Source: Capsicum annuum (Eukaryota > Streptophyta > Magnoliopsida > Solanales > Solanaceae). Taken from it: a stretch of 64,000 bases of DNA. A program made the translations under genes and the position numbers. The notes beneath the pieces were generated by a model. It did no database searches, was not told the origin of the DNA, and was given only the letters and a program-made list of their open reading frames with translations. Of this stretch, positions 45,346 through 57,597 are shown piece by piece; the stretch's first letter is position 1, and the number at the start of each line of letters is the position of its first letter. The DNA is taken from assembly GCF_002878395.1 (NCBI RefSeq), contig NW_025856222.1, positions 328,000 to 391,999 on the forward strand, written 5' to 3'.

Positions 45346-47473
45346 TGTTAAGACCCAAACCAGGGCCTGGCCATGACGGGTATGTCAAGTCCAATTAGGA
45401 TTGGAGACCACCCCCTGGACCTAACCAAATAGAACACAATACCCCCAACATCGGATGAATTCTAAACATTAAACACAATAGCAAAAGATAAGCTCAAAGA
45501 ATTTAGGTCATGTCTATAAACCGATAACCGGTGACCAACCAATATTACCCAAGTCCATAGTAATCCACAAAGCCTTCTAAACAAAAGAAAAATCAATAAA
45601 GGGTCGGGATATGCCCCTGACCCTGACAATGACAATGTTTATGAGAAAGTAACTCTGAATTCCAATCTAACAATGGAAACTGATGAAATGACCAAGTCTT
45701 CTAGTGAGTGAAAGCTTACCACTTCACCACCGATGACCAACGAACTAAGCCGATCCGCTAAACACTATGCAAGAAAATTAGAGGTATCTCCGGTGCCTGC
45801 ATTGCATGGGTATACAATATTCAGATATTGTTAGTGGGTTGAGCACTAGCATAAAACTCAATGATAGGGGAAAAATAAAGCCAAGTCAAACCAAATTCAA
45901 AACCATGTGAACATCATCATATACATACATAAATAATATGTAGGGAAAGTGTACAAGGCTTAGCATGCACTTTAAAACATTAGCCTAGATTGTGTAGCTC
46001 GACCATCATAACATAAGAAGGCACCCATGGGCTATATGGACCCAACTCTCTCCTAGTTGGAAGCGCGCTAGTGCATATAGTCGCATGAAATAAAGGATGT
46101 ATATATGCACCAAGGGGGACTCGAACCTCTTAGTATATCAAGGTGACTCAAGCACCCAATCATTTGATATAATGCGGGGGACTCAAACCTCCCAATCATA
46201 CAGTAATAAAAAAGGGGACTCAAATCACCCGTTTATTTAGACCCCCACATTGACAACCGCGGTTTGGTCCCTTGGGACATCCACTTTCATGACTTAGCTA
46301 CACAACCCTCATTAATGCCCAATTAAATCATTTATCAAACATTCCCATTCACTGAACCATGATACACTTTTAGGCATACACTATTGGTATCATCAAACCA
46401 ACTACACTTGCAAGGTAACGTCAATATGCCAAACCAATTATCTACACTTGGGGAATTAACGACCCCCTTAGTTTAATTATACATTAGCTTGGGAAATTAC
46501 ACAAACAAACATACTTCATTGACTTTTTCAGATTATGCAATAGTTCAAGAGTAGTTCAATGTTCATACTTTTCATATTCAAACCCAATTTCACAATATGG
46601 GGTTGAGGTAATTACCAATACAATTGTCAATATTCCCAAAATTTGAGGAAATCACAATTTCCTAGTTTATTTATCATGCCCATGCATTAAATTGGTTTAA
46701 ATTATAACCAATGCCTATACAAATATGAAACATCACATAAACAACAATCAATCAAAACCCTCAGCCATGTTTAAAACCTAACATCAAAATAATATGAATA
46801 GTACTTTAAAACACATGTTTTTAATAAAATAACAATTAGGGAAGAGTAGCATTCTTGAAGTACCCAAGATTATGGAGATAATTCAACCCGTGAAGTTCAC
46901 CTAGACCCTCTTCGTAGAAACTCTAAGTATGGATGTTTGAGAGACTTGAGACAGAAGAAAGAATATTTTGAGTGTGTTATCATTGAAAATAAGGCCACGA
47001 ATAAGTTTATAGGTCATGGGTTATTATTGGTATAAGGGGGAAATATCAAAAATACCCCCATTAAAAGCTTAGAAATAAACTATCCGTCGTTATGGGTCTC
47101 ATCACGACTCATCTCTATGAGCCGTTGTCAAGACAGTATTACCAAGTACACACACTATTGACCTTACAACTCATATACTATGGCTCGTAATTGGACACTA
47201 TGACTCATAGGGTCTAGTCGTAGTCAACATAGAAACCATTTACATATACACTGGACATCCTATGATTTGTACACAATGACCCATAATGAGTCCTCACGAC
47301 TCATAGTGTGTGTTTGTACTCAGAGCAGAAGACTTAGCCACACACACTAGTTAGGCTACAACTTGGGTCAAATGACTCATCTTGACTCTCTACGACCCTT
47401 AGGGTAAGTCGTACTCAGGACAGTGAGGATAAAATTTTAGAAATTCCTCAAAGGTAAACACCTAGGTGTTTCA
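45346..47473 (-). repeat. TE-7 3' LTR
   Basis: It begins TGTTAAGACCC and ends CTAGGTGTTTCA. GGGCCTGGCCATGACGGGT near the start is the reverse complement of the shared LTR end seen in TE-5 and TE-6. No second copy remains. A block at 47080-47420 holds many ACGACTCAT and CTATGACTCATAG words. No gene is seen. Confidence 0.87.
47080..47420 (-). repeat. Self-complementary subrepeat block in TE-7 LTR U3
   Basis: TACGACTC, GACTCATAG, CTATGAC and GAGTCGT-like words recur in both orientations. The block occupies the first 50-390 bases of the LTR on the minus strand, as in TE-4 and TE-8. Confidence 0.7.
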
Positions 47474-47510
47474 TTCTCCCCCTTAGGATCATTCATCCTT
47501 AAACTATGGG
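47474..47510 (-). promoter_or_regulatory. TE-7 polypurine tract and pre-PPT motif
   Basis: The minus strand reads a TTTAAGGATGAATGATCC motif, then TAAGGGGGAGAA and the LTR start TGAAACACC. Confidence 0.85.
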
Positions 47511-47619
47511 TTAAGGCATCCCTTAGAATGATTTAAAACAGAAAAGCACACATACTTATCTTTAACAAAGATAGAAATCAAAGATATTAAGATCACACAT
47601 AACTTAAGCGTGATTTTTT

Positions 47620-48437
47620 GGAGTAGCAAATAGGAATGGATACTTGGACTTCATGTCCTCCTCGGCTTCTCAAGTAGCTTTCTCATATTTTTAGTTCCTC
47701 CAAGGAACCTTTACCGAAGCCACATCCTTCATCTACAACCAATGGACTTGTTGATCCAAGATCTCCATCAAAACTTCCTTATAAGACAAGGAATTTGAAT
47801 TGTCCATACCTTCCAAAGGAGTAACCAATGAAGGATGACCCACACACTTTATCAACATCAAAACATAGAAGATTGGATGAATGGAGCTCAAGGTAGAAGG
47901 CAACTCCAATTAATATGCAACATTGCCCACCCTCCTCAAAACTAAATACGGACCAACATAATGAGGACTGACCTTCCCTTCTTCCCAATCTGGATCACGA
48001 CCTTTATGGGAGACACCTTTAATAACACTCAGTCACTAACATTAAACTCCAACTCCCTTCGTCTCACATCCGTGTAGGACTTTTGCCGACTTTGGAAGGT
48101 CTTAAGCCTATCCTGAATTACCTTCAATTTCTCTATGGCTTGCTAAACCAAATCAAGACCAAATAACCTATTTTCACCAACTTCAAACTACCCAATAGGA
48201 GACCTACACCTCCTACCATACAAGTCCGCAAATGGAGCCATACCAATACTAGAGTGTTAATTGTTGAATTAGGCATATTCTATAAGAATCAAGTAGTCAA
48301 CCTATCTACAACCAAAGTTAATCACACAAGATCTGAACATATCCTCTAATGTCTAAATTGTTCTCTCTTGTTGCCCATCCGCTTGCGGGTGGAAAGCGAT
48401 ACTAAGGCTCACCTTACTCCTCAAACCTCTCTGAAAG
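47620..48437 (-). pseudogene. TE-7 integrase C-terminal part, copy 1
   Basis: Read from 48437 downwards: FHPQADGQQERTI, a stop, TLEDMFRSCVI, HSSIGMAPFADLYGRRCR, GENRLFGLDLV, LKVIQDRLKTFQSRQK and DVRRRELEFNV, then the GPY-type tail and chromovirus-like end near 47660. The Glu-side core motif and the tail are thus present. It is the copy still joined to the TE-7 polypurine tract and LTR. On the right it meets the first 125 bases of a TE-8-type LTR. Confidence 0.85.
48433..48437. repeat. TE-8 target-site duplication, left copy (GAAAG)
   Basis: GAAAG precedes the first TE-8-type LTR start. The right flank of TE-8 reads GAAAA at 59893-59897. In units 2 and 3 the same place reads AAAAG and AATAG. 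Confidence 0.75.
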
Positions 48438-48562
48438 TGTCACAACCCGAACAAGGGCCTAGACGTAATAGGCATCCCAAACCCAACCAGGATTGGGGAC
48501 CAGCCCTTGTTACTCAACCCAACCACATATATGCAGCTATAGATAGGTAAAATATATCTCGA
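48438..48562 (-). repeat. TE-8 LTR fragment in tandem unit 1
   Basis: It begins TGTCACAACCCGAACAAGG and ends about 120 bases in, near AAAATATATCTCGA. It aligns with 50213-50335 and 57598-57720. It is the outer end of the TE-8 LTR, cut by the tandem junction. Confidence 0.92.
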
Positions 48563-49325
48563 GTAGCTTTCTCATATTTTTAGTTCCTCTAAGGAACCTT
48601 TACCAAAACCACATCCTTCATCCAAAATCGATGGACTTGTTGATCCAAGATCTCCATCAAAACTTTCTCATAAGATAAGGAATTTGAAATGCCCACACCT
48701 TCCAAAGGAACAACCAATGAAGGATCACCCATTCACTTTCTCAACATCAAAACATGGAAGACCAGATGAATGGAGCTCACGGTAGAAGGAAACTACAATT
48801 AATATGCAACATTGCCAACCCTCCTCAAAATCAAATACACACCAACATAATGAGGACTGAGCTTCCCTTCTTCCGAATCCGCATCACGCCCTTTATGGGA
48901 GAAACCTTTAATAACACTTAATTTCTAACATTAAACTCAACTCCCTTCGTCTCACTTTCATGTAGAACTTTTGCCGACTTTGGGCGGTCTTAAGCCTATC
49001 CTGAATTACTATCACTTTTTCTATGACTTGGCAAACCAAATCAGGAACAAATAACCTATTTTTACCAACCTCCAACCACCCAATAGGAGACCTACACCTC
49101 CTACCATACAAGGCCTCAGACGGAGCCATTCCAATGCTAAAGTGATAATTTTTGTATTAGGCACATTCTATACGACGCAAGTGGTCAACCTAACTACCAC
49201 CAAAGTTAATCACACAAGATCAGAGCATATCCTTCAATGTCTAAATGGTTCTCTCTACTTTCCCATTTATTTATCGGTGGAAAGTGGTACAAACGCTCAC
49301 CTTACTCCCCAAACCTCTCTAAAAG
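48563..49325 (-). pseudogene. TE-7 integrase C-terminal part, copy 2
   Basis: It has the same content as copy 1. A 73-codon open stretch at 48908-49129 reads [30 protein letters not shown] and LKTAQSRQKFYMKV. It cannot act alone: it lacks the zinc-binding domain and the first two catalytic Asp. Plus-strand open frames of 60-95 codons over these repeats are antisense and repeat with the unit. Confidence 0.88.
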
Positions 49326-49449
49326 TGTCACAACCCGAACAAGGGCCTAGATGTAATGGGCATCCCAAGCCCAACCAGGATTGGGGCCGGCCCCTGTTAC
49401 TCAACCCAACCACATACATCCAGCTGTAGATGGGTAGAATATATCTCGA
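49326..49449 (-). repeat. TE-8 LTR fragment in tandem unit 2
   Basis: TGTCACAACCCGAACAAGG starts it again. It is nearly identical to the fragment at 48438, differing at a few bases, and ends at the same junction. Confidence 0.92.
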
Positions 49450-50212
49450 GTAGCTTTCTCATATTTTTAGTTCCTCCAAGGAACCTTTACCAAAACCACA
49501 TCCTTCATCCGCAACCGACGAACTTGTTGATCCAAGATCTCCATTGAAACTTTCTCATAAGACAAGGAATTTGAAATGCCCACACCTTCCAAAGGAACCA
49601 CCAATAAAGGATCACCCACTCACTTTCTCGGCATCAAAACATGGAAGACCAGATGAATGGAGCTCAAGGTAGAAGGCAACTCCAATTAATATGCAACATT
49701 GCCAACCCTCCTCAAAACCAAATACGGACCAACATAATAAAGACTGAGCTTCCCTTCTTCCGAATCTGCATCAAACCCTTTATGGGAGAAACCTTTAATA
49801 ACATTCAATCACTAACATTAAACTCCAACTCCCTTCGTCTCACATCCGTGTAGGACTTTTGCTGACTTTGGGCTGTCTTAAGCCTATCTTGAATCACCTT
49901 AACTTTCTCTATGGCTTGGTCAACCAAATCAGGAACAAATAACCTATTTTCACCAACCTCAACCATTCAATAGGAGACCTACACCTCCTACCATACAAGG
50001 CCTCAAATGGAGTCATTCCAATGCTAGAGTGATAATTGTTGTATTAGGCATATTCTATAAGACGCAAGTGGTCAACCTAACTACCACCAAAGTTAATCAC
50101 AGAAGATCAGAGCATATCCTCCAATGTCTAAATGGTTCTCTCTATTTGCCCATCTATTTACGGGTGGAAAGTGGTACTAAGGATCACCTTACTCCCCAAA
50201 CATCTCTAATAG
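49450..50212 (-). pseudogene. TE-7 integrase C-terminal part, copy 3, joined to the full TE-8 LTR
   Basis: The third copy has the same order of motifs, with several extra stops. Its right edge is the start of the full-length TE-8 LTR at 50213, here mutated to TTTCAAGACCC. It is therefore the unit that still borders the real TE-8. Confidence 0.88.
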
Positions 50213-52495
50213 TTTCAAGACCCAAACTAGGGCTTAGGTATAATGGGCATCTGGGTCCAACCAGGATCGGGGACCGCCCCTGTTACTCAACCAAACCACG
50301 TATATGTAGCCATACATGGGCTAAATTTTGATTATATAACAAGATAGTGTAAATGCTCTCATGAAGACTCTAGGATAGGGTCACAACCATGACCGATTCA
50401 ACTAAGTATAACCTTACAAACCAACCATCCATTCATGAAAACTTAAACCAAGGGCCATAACCCAGGCCGTAACCAAAGAAAATACAAAAACATAATATGA
50501 TAATCAATCCTAAAATGTAATACGATAGAATTGTGAGCAATTCTATAATGTGGTGTCAGCCCGCCAGCGTATTATAATACCAAGGTCGACACCAATCTAA
50601 TCCCGTTTATACCAACCCCTAGAAGTACCACAAATCCTCTATCCAAAAGAGTAAATAAGTCAAGTTGGGACATGCCCTCATCCATGGCCAAAACCAATAT
50701 CCAAAATAAAAGATAAGTGTCTAAGATTATCCATAACATGAAATAATGCCTTTCGAAAGGATGAAAGCTCACTACTTCAGTTCAAATGTTGGCCCTGAGT
50801 TAATCACTATGGAGAAAGAGTAGAATGGTCAAATTCTGCATAACATAGGTATATAACAATTAGTAGACGGGGTTAGCAAGTGACCGCTAACATGAATCTC
50901 AAGATAAGAATAAAATAAAGATAATTATAACACCAAGCAAAACCATCAATAATGCATACAACCATACATATATAAGTGTCGGAATAGAGAATTGGGTTTA
51001 GCATGGATTTAAAACCTATACCTGGGTTGTGTAGTTTTGTCATCCTAAAGTACCCATAGGCTATATGGGTTTAGTTCCCCCTGCTGAAAGGGCCCCAGTG
51101 CGTGCAGCTGCACGACCAAGAAAGTATCCCATGAGAGTACTGGTACATCCCCCAATAGTGTGACATCATGACATGGTCCACTAAGACCAATCCTTATATT
51201 GGAAAATACGAGTTTCTAGTTTTGGTGCCCCTGGGACCGTCACCTTCCATAGCTTTGCTACACACCCCATAATTAATGCTCAATTAAAATTATTTTCCCA
51301 ATAACAAAATTGTTATCCATTTATTAACTAAGGACATTGATATTGGTATCGTCATACCAATACTTGCCTGCAAGTACTATTCGTAGACAACCACATATAG
51401 GTATAGGGGACCTTAGGTGCCCTTCCAATTACCATATTAAATCCACATGTGGGAATAGGTACCCCACAAACATAAACACTTAGACATTTACCTTTCCGCA
51501 CTATTTAATCCATGCATAAAAATGTTACCAAGTTTAAAATAAGCAAGGGTTCCCCTTAAAAAAAGTCAATGCATTGAACATATATTTATAAGCATTTTAT
51601 CAAACACATTGGGGGCATAATATAACTAAAACTAATTCCAAAGACTATTAAAATATTTCCATGTAATCCAATTATATAAAACCAACATTAATGCATATAA
51701 AAGCACAATTAAAACCATAGGAAACCATAACCAAGAATTTAATATCAAAACCCCCAAATAATAGTTGAAAATGCTATTCATGAAATAGTAAAACCATGAA
51801 ATCAATCATATAAACCTTGTATTTAGTTAAAATTACAATGAAGGAAGAGAAACATGCCTTATACCGAAGAATTGATGGAAAGAAATACCAAAGCAAGCCT
51901 CAAATTAGTCCTCAAGATGAAACCCTAACTTTCTTGTCCCAAATTTTTTTAGAGGATTTTAGATTGTTTTAGAGTATTTTCTAAGTGTTAAAGAGAGAAA
52001 TAATAAAGTAAATACTCTTCCAAGTAGGTTAGAAGTTATGGGATCTTATTAGGGTAAGTAGGGAAATGTCAAGAATATCCCCACTTAAGTTTCTCAAAAG
52101 TCCCGTCATAGGGATACATCTGACCCATACGAGTCGTACCCTTTCGATATGAGTGGTACCCACTACTCGTATCCTACCCCAACTCTTGGACCCAACACTA
52201 TCTAGCATACAATTCATCTAACCAAGTGGTATCTATCCTTGGCATAATGAAATACCAGAAGGATCAAGCACTGCCCACCATACGAGTCCATGATATGACT
52301 CATACCAAGCCCTACGACTCAAACCTATAAGTCGTATCCATTCCAGTAACCCATCCATCCCACCAATAAACAGGGTTTAGCATACATCTGGACTTTACCC
52401 GTCATACCCCAACATACACCTCGTACCAATAATCATATTGGGTTCGGAGAATGGAATTCCAGGAAAAAACTAAGGACAAAACCTAGGATGTAACA
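50213..52495 (-). repeat. TE-8 3' LTR (left copy)
   Basis: It begins TTTCAAGACCC (the partner has TGTCATGACCC) and ends CTAGGATGTAACA. It aligns throughout with 57598-59892. A U3 subrepeat block lies at 52100-52440. Open frames 50572-50772 and 52029-52217 show no domain. Confidence 0.93.
52100..52440 (-). repeat. TE-8 LTR U3 subrepeat block (left)
   Basis: TACGAGTCGTACCC, GAGTGGTACCC, ACTCGTATCC and CGACTC words recur in both orientations. They are like those of TE-4 but in a different arrangement. The partner is at 59480-59840. Confidence 0.72.
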
Positions 52496-52532
52496 ATCTC
52501 CCCCACTAGGAACATTCATCCCCGAATGATGG
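52496..52532 (-). promoter_or_regulatory. TE-8 polypurine tract and pre-PPT motif
   Basis: The minus strand gives CATTCGGGGATGAATG, TTCCTAGTGGGGGAGAT and the LTR start TGTTACATCC. The open frame 52433-52825 reads through this site into the LTR; only its first third is integrase tail. Confidence 0.9.
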
Positions 52533-52619
52533 ACAAAGTAGGTGTAACCACACACAGAGTCATTTGCATTATCAAACATCCATTTAACAAAGTTTGTAAA
52601 CAAATAGGTAAAGATGTTA

Positions 52620-53840
52620 ATCTTTCCTTTAATAAACCCAAAAAATAAAGATATGTTGAAACACATACCTTCCGCACGAATCCCAGGAGCAGAAATCAAG
52701 AGCGGATATTTGGACTTCATGTCCTCCTCTGCTTCCCAAGTAGCTTCTTTCACATTATGGTTCTGCCAAAGAACCTTAATCGAAGCCACATACTTGGCAC
52801 AAAACCAATGAACCTGCATATCCAATATCTAAAGCTAGACTTTTTCATAAGATAGAGAATCTGAAAAAACCAATCCCACTAAAGGAATAATCGAAGAAGG
52901 ATCGCCAATACACTTCCTCAACATGGAAACATGAAAAACTAAATGAACCAATCCCAAACTAGCAGGCAACTCCAGCAAGCAACATTGCCAACTCTCTAAA
53001 AAATCACATAAGGACCAATGAATAGAGGACTGAGCTTCCCCTTCTTACCAAAATACACTACTTCCTTCATGGGTGATACCTTTAGGAATTCCTTGTCCCT
53101 AACATTGAACTCCAAGTCTCTATGCCTAATATTCGCATAAGACTTTTGGTGACTCTGCCTAGCCTTAAGCCTATCCCGAATCACCTTCACCTTCTCTATT
53201 GCTTGATAAACCAGATCTAGACCAAACATGTCTGCCTCACCAAGCTTAAACTAATCAATAGGAGATATACACATCCTACCATACAATGCCTCAAAAGGGG
53301 CCATACCAATACTCGAATAATAGCTATTGTTGTAAGCAAAATCCACCAAAGGTAGATGCTCAACCCAATTGCCACCATAGTCAATCACACAGGCCTGAAG
53401 CATATCTTCCAATGTCTGAATAGTTCTTTCTCCTTGCCCATCCGACTGCAGATGTAAAGTAGTACTCATATTGACCTGAGACCCCAACCTTTTCTAGAAA
53501 GATCGCCAGAAATGAGATGTAAATTGCATACCACAATCAGAAATAATCAAGACAGGTACCCCATGCAGCTTCACAACCTCCTTTAGATACAGCTTTGCAT
53601 AGTCCTCCACTAAAAGGTAGTCCTCACTGGCAGAAAGTGAGCATACTTCATCATCCTATCCACGATGACCTAAATAAAATTATATTGGCTTCGAGACCGA
53701 GGAAGACCGGTAATAAAATCCATATTGATCATCTCCCACTTCCACTAGGGTAACTCTATATCCTGATGCAATCCACCAGGCCTCACGTAGTCTACCTTAA
53801 CCTATTGACACGCCATGCGCTTGGCCACAAAATCAACCAC
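52620..53840 (-). pseudogene. TE-8 integrase core and C-terminal domain
   Basis: On the minus strand, [15 protein letters not shown] near 53540 holds the second catalytic Asp. 53251-53487 is open and reads GERTIQTLEDMLQACVIDYG, HLPLVDFAYNNSYYSSIGM and [11 protein letters not shown], containing the Glu. 52996-53229 holds KVIRDRLKARQSHQKSY, EFNVRDKEFLKVSPMK and the start of the GPY/F module (LFIGPYVI). The tail with VLWQNHNVKEATWEAEEDM is near 52740. Core start [16 protein letters not shown] lies near 53660. Confidence 0.88.
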
Positions 53841-54110
53841 ATCTCTCTTCATGCCATTCCACTAATAGATCTCCTTGAGATCATGATAGATCTTTCTCGA
53901 GATGGGATGAACAATATAGTGCAACTCATACACCTCAACCAAAATCCTTTTCCATAAATCATCAACATCATGAATACACACTCTTTCTTGATACCACAAA
54001 GTACCATCACCACCAATCTCAAACACCGCCACCTTTTTCCCACCAACATCACTCTTGATTTTTATCAAGATAAAATCTAGCACTTTTTTTCTCCTTAATC
54101 TATACACTAA
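53841..54110 (-). pseudogene. TE-8 integrase zinc-binding domain
   Basis: The minus strand reads GGDGTLWYQERVCIHDVDDL, then ELHYIVHPISRK, IYHDLKEIY-stop-WNGMKRDV near 53880. HHCC ligands are partly visible. The TAG stop is where the family has Trp, the same codon as in TE-4. Two overlapping open frames (53849-54052 and 53862-54107) exist; the second carries the true reading. Confidence 0.85.
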
Positions 54111-54620
54111 GAAATGATCGAACCACTTTTTGTACCATCACACCACCATCCTTAGAGTCCAAGTGATGAACTCCAAAATTTGACAATCGATGAATATCCT
54201 TAACTAATTCTCTCTTTCCTTTCTCTACATGAGCTAAAATTTCCATAGACAACCTACTTGGAGCATCAAAAACCATATTAGCCTTACCTGGGTGGTAGTG
54301 AAGACTCATATCATAGTCCTTCAGAAACTCAAGCCATCTCTTTTGTCTAAGATTAAGCTCCTTCAGGGTGAATATCTACTGTAGACTCTTATGATTAGCA
54401 AAAATATCCATGTGAGCACCATACAGATAATGCTGCCATATTTTAAAAACAAATACTACCGCCAATAGCTCCAAATCATGAGTAAGATAATTCCTCTCAT
54501 GCACCTTTAACTGCCTGGAAGCATAGACAATTACCTTCCCATGTTGCATCTAAACACAACCAAGACCTACCTGAGATGTATTACAATAAACCATAAACCC
54601 ATCATTGCCTTCTGGCAAGG
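54111..54620 (-). pseudogene. TE-8 RNase H
   Basis: 54100-54309 reads MSLHYHPGKANMVFDAPSRL, the end of RNase H, then LVKDIHRLSNFGVHHLDSKDGG of the linker. Earlier, near 54420-54600, come [34 protein letters not shown] and YGAHMDIF words in changing frames. The first Asp codon reads Asn. Confidence 0.83.
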
Positions 54621-55640
54621 TTAGAATTGGAACCAAGGTAATCTTATTCTTTAACTTCTCAAAACTCTCCTCACAAGCATCCAACCAAGAAAACTTAACT
54701 TTCTACTGAGTTAACTTAGTCAAAGGAGTCCCTATCAATGAGAAGTTTTCTACAAACTACCTATAATACCTGGTTAAACCCAAAAAGCTTTAGATGTCGG
54801 ATAGAGTCGTTGTCCTAGGCCACCCTTCACTGCAATAATCTTTTGAGAATGAACCATTATCCATCCTAAAAATAATATGACCCAAGAAAGTCATGTTGTT
54901 CGACCAAAAGTCACCCATAGAGAACTTGGCATACAACCAGTATTTCTTTAAGGTCTGTAACACCACACTGAGGTGATTAGCATGATCCATCTCACTCTTT
55001 GAGTAAACCATAATGTCATCAATGAACACAATGACGAAGAGATCTAAATACTGCCTAAAAACTTTGTTCATCAGATCCATAAATGTTGCTAGGGAATTAG
55101 TTAATCCAAACGACATCACTAAGAACTTAAAATGACTATACCAAGTATGAAAAGCCATATTAGGGATATCCACCTCCCTAATCTTAAGCTGATGGTACCT
55201 TATTTGAAGATTTTTCTTAGAAAAGAACTTGGCACCCTGTAACTAATCAAATAGAACATCGATCCTAGAGAGAGGATACTTGTTCTTGATCTTTACCTTA
55301 TTCAACTACATGTAGTCAATGCACATCCAAAGAGAACCATCCTTTTTTCGCACAAACAACATCAGTGCACCCCACGGAGAGATACTAGGATGAATAAGCC
55401 CTTTATCCAGAAGATTCTTAAGTTGCTCCTTGAGTTCCCTTAACTCAGACAGAGCTATTCTATATGGAGGAATAGATATTGGATGAGTATTCAAAAGGAA
55501 ATCAATACCAAACTTTATTTCTCTATCTGGAGGAATACTAGGAAGATTATGCAAAAAGACCTCTAGAAACTCATTAACCACAGGAACTAACTGTAAAGAA
55601 AGACCTTTGGAGTTAGAATCCTTAATCCAGACTAAGTGTT
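54621..55640 (-). pseudogene. TE-8 reverse transcriptase
   Basis: 55306-55581 is open: [60 protein letters not shown] and LFVRKKDGSLWMCIDYM, then TAG where the family has Gln. 54790-55173 is open: NMAFHTWYSHFKFLVMSFGL, MDLMNKVFRQYLDLFVIVFI and DDIMVYSKSEMDHANH, so both catalytic Asp are kept. The end (FLGFTRYYR-like) lies near 54770. About four breaks would separate it from an intact RT. Confidence 0.9.
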
Positions 55641-55739
55641 AAAAATACCCCTAGATATTAACCTCTGTGCTCTAAGATAAGAAATAAACCTTTCCCTAGG
55701 AGCCAAAGAACCACCCTCCCATTCTATGAGCAGTTCACC

Positions 55740-56092
55740 AAGGAACTTAAAGATAACATTTTGGGTTCGACAATCTAAAGATGAGTAATAGGAGTGTAAC
55801 TAATCCATACCTAAGATGACATCAAAACCCACCATCCTTAGCTCAAACAGATCCAACAAAGTCTTTTTGTTACAAACAGACACCACACACCCCTATAGAC
55901 CCTTTTAGCAATAACTGAGTCTCTTGTCGGGGTAGAAATAGAAAAATGATCTGAAATCACTTCGGGATCAAAACCAAAAGATACATCCACATAAGGAGTC
56001 ACGTAAGAAAGAGTGGACCACAGATCAAGCAAACAATATACGTCATATAAAAAGAGTTGCATATACCTGTATAACATCAGGTGATGCTCCAA
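55740..56092 (-). pseudogene. TE-8 aspartic protease
   Basis: The minus strand reads LFLYDVYCLLDLWSTLSYVT, PYVDVSFGFDPEVI, FSISTPTRDSVIAKRVYRG, and near 55850-55760 LLDLFELRMVGFDVILGMDW words in another frame. The active site D-S-G reads D-L-W, so Gly is lost. The placement is as expected. Confidence 0.83.
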
Positions 56093-56240
56093 ATAACTAC
56101 TGGGATGCTAAAGCATACAACCCATTTAAACTAATACTAAAACCAGGATCAATAATAGAAGTTGATGCAACACCACGAGGTGTAAGAGTAGAAGATGAAG
56201 CCATAGGAACCTTGTTCTCCCCCATAGTGACCTTGTTAAT

Positions 56241-56285
56241 TGGACAATCCTTAAGATAATAACCTGGTTGGCCACACCTGAAGCA
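56241..56285 (-). pseudogene. TE-8 gag zinc knuckle
   Basis: It reads C-F-R-C-G-Q-P-G-Y-Y-L-K-D-C-P. All three Cys are kept and the His is Tyr, a single C-to-T change. TE-3, -4 and -5 lose the fourth ligand instead. Confidence 0.88.
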
Positions 56286-56299
56286 CTTGTCTCTCCCTT

Positions 56300-57384
56300 A
56301 TTCACAATAACCTTAATGGGGTTGACCACAGAATCGACAAGGAGGGCATAAACAAACTAACTAACCACCACTCGCCTGAGATTGGGCACCTTGTACTCGG
56401 GAATTATCACCACCTTGGTGACGTCTTCTTCCAGCTGCTTTGGGTAAGGGTCACTAGCAGTAAACAAGGAACCCGAGCTCCCCCACTTTTTTTGGCCACA
56501 TGCCACCATCCTGACCACCTTGGGACTGTGCACCTCCCTGATTAGAAAATCTGCCACTCTTTCTCTACCTATTCCAAAACTTTACCTGCCTCCTCTTCTT
56601 ATTCTTCACTTACTATATATGGACAGTCAACTAAAAAATATCCATATCCTTAATGAGAAAAGCATTCTTGATCTCCAAGATCAAATCTCTATTCAACCCA
56701 GAAGTAAACTTTCTCATTCACGACCTTATATCAGCTACCAAGTTAGGAGCATACCTCGATAGTTGATTGAAATTCACAGCATATTCCTTTACTAATATCC
56801 TTCCTTACCTGAGGTTCACAAACTCCTCCATTTTAGCTTCCCTTAAATCTTGAGGAAAGAACCAACCTAAGAAGGCATTACAAATTGCCCCTATAATCCT
56901 TCCTCTTCCATATCACCTCTATCTTTATCATACTCCTCATACCACTGATAAGAAACATCTTTAAGATGATGAGATGGAAACTTCACCTCCTCCATATTGG
57001 TATCTTGCATCACCTAAAATATCTTCTCTATTTTATCTAAGAATCCCTAGGGATCCTCCTCTACCTTCTCTCCAATAAAAGTAGGAGGACCAATTTCATA
57101 AATTGGCTAACCATTGTGGCCTCAGCAAACAAAGCACCAGCTGCACCCTGCCCAGCCTAAGAAGCAACCGACTGAGCAATAATATGGATAGATCAACTGA
57201 ATTTTGCATTCCTCACATTGTCCTAAGGGACCTGAGGAAAACTAGTAGAATTAGGAAGAACCCCAGTACCATCCAGAATAGGACCCTGGGATCAAAGATG
57301 TACCCCCTTTGTAGGACGTACCCTTTCACCATTATCCCCAGATGGGATTGAAGAATTTCATTGTGTTCCAGATCTAAGAGGCAT
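56300..57384 (-). pseudogene. gag: TE-8 gag
   Basis: It starts at the ATG at 57384, reading MPLRSGTQ then a TGA, followed by IPSGDNGERV and IHIIAQSVAS. Core words are found in several frames between about 56640 and 57000 (EEWFLPQDLREAKMEEFVNL, FTSGLNRDLILEI). Stops begin nine codons in. It is next to the primer site. It is the same gene as in TE-4. Confidence 0.82.
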
Positions 57385-57582
57385 GATCTGAAAGACAAAT
57401 AAACAAGGATTAGAGAAGAATTTTTGACTTTAGACTCCAAGCTTGAAAATAGAATACCAAGAAAGTGAAACATTCTAAGTGTCTTGTAGCCACTCTCTTA
57501 TGAGCGTGGTGTACTACACACCCCTAAATTAGACTCTACTCGACACGAATTTGTGGACTTCCCAGTTGACCATGAACCTAAA

Positions 57583-57594
57583 TCTCTGGTACCA
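57583..57594 (-). promoter_or_regulatory. TE-8 primer binding site (initiator tRNA-Met), two changes
   Basis: The minus strand reads TGGTACCAGAGA against TGGTATCAGAGC. It lies three bases from the right LTR. Confidence 0.85.
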
Positions 57595-57597
57595 ACT

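Larger units (their letters stand above)
47674..50212. repeat. Tandem triplication, unit about 888 bp, across the TE-7/TE-8 junction
   Basis: GTAGCTTTCTCATATTTTTA starts each unit at 47674, 48563 and 49450 (spacing 889 and 887). The TE-8-type LTR start follows at 48438, 49326 and 50213 (spacing 888 and 887). Each unit is the TE-7 integrase tail plus, in the first two, about 120 bases of TE-8 LTR. The junction TATCTCGAGTAGC is the same at both internal boundaries, so one recombination created the tandem and later unequal exchange extended it. Units 2 and 3 look more alike than either does to unit 1. Confidence 0.95.

Noticed and set aside
48368..50331. Series of similar plus-strand open frames of 60-100 codons
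   Set aside because: They recur because the DNA is triplicated and are antisense to the integrase tail, so recurrence is not evidence of coding.
52433..52825. 130-codon minus-strand open frame in TE-8
   Set aside because: Only its first third is the integrase tail. The rest reads through non-coding sequence, the polypurine tract and LTR start.
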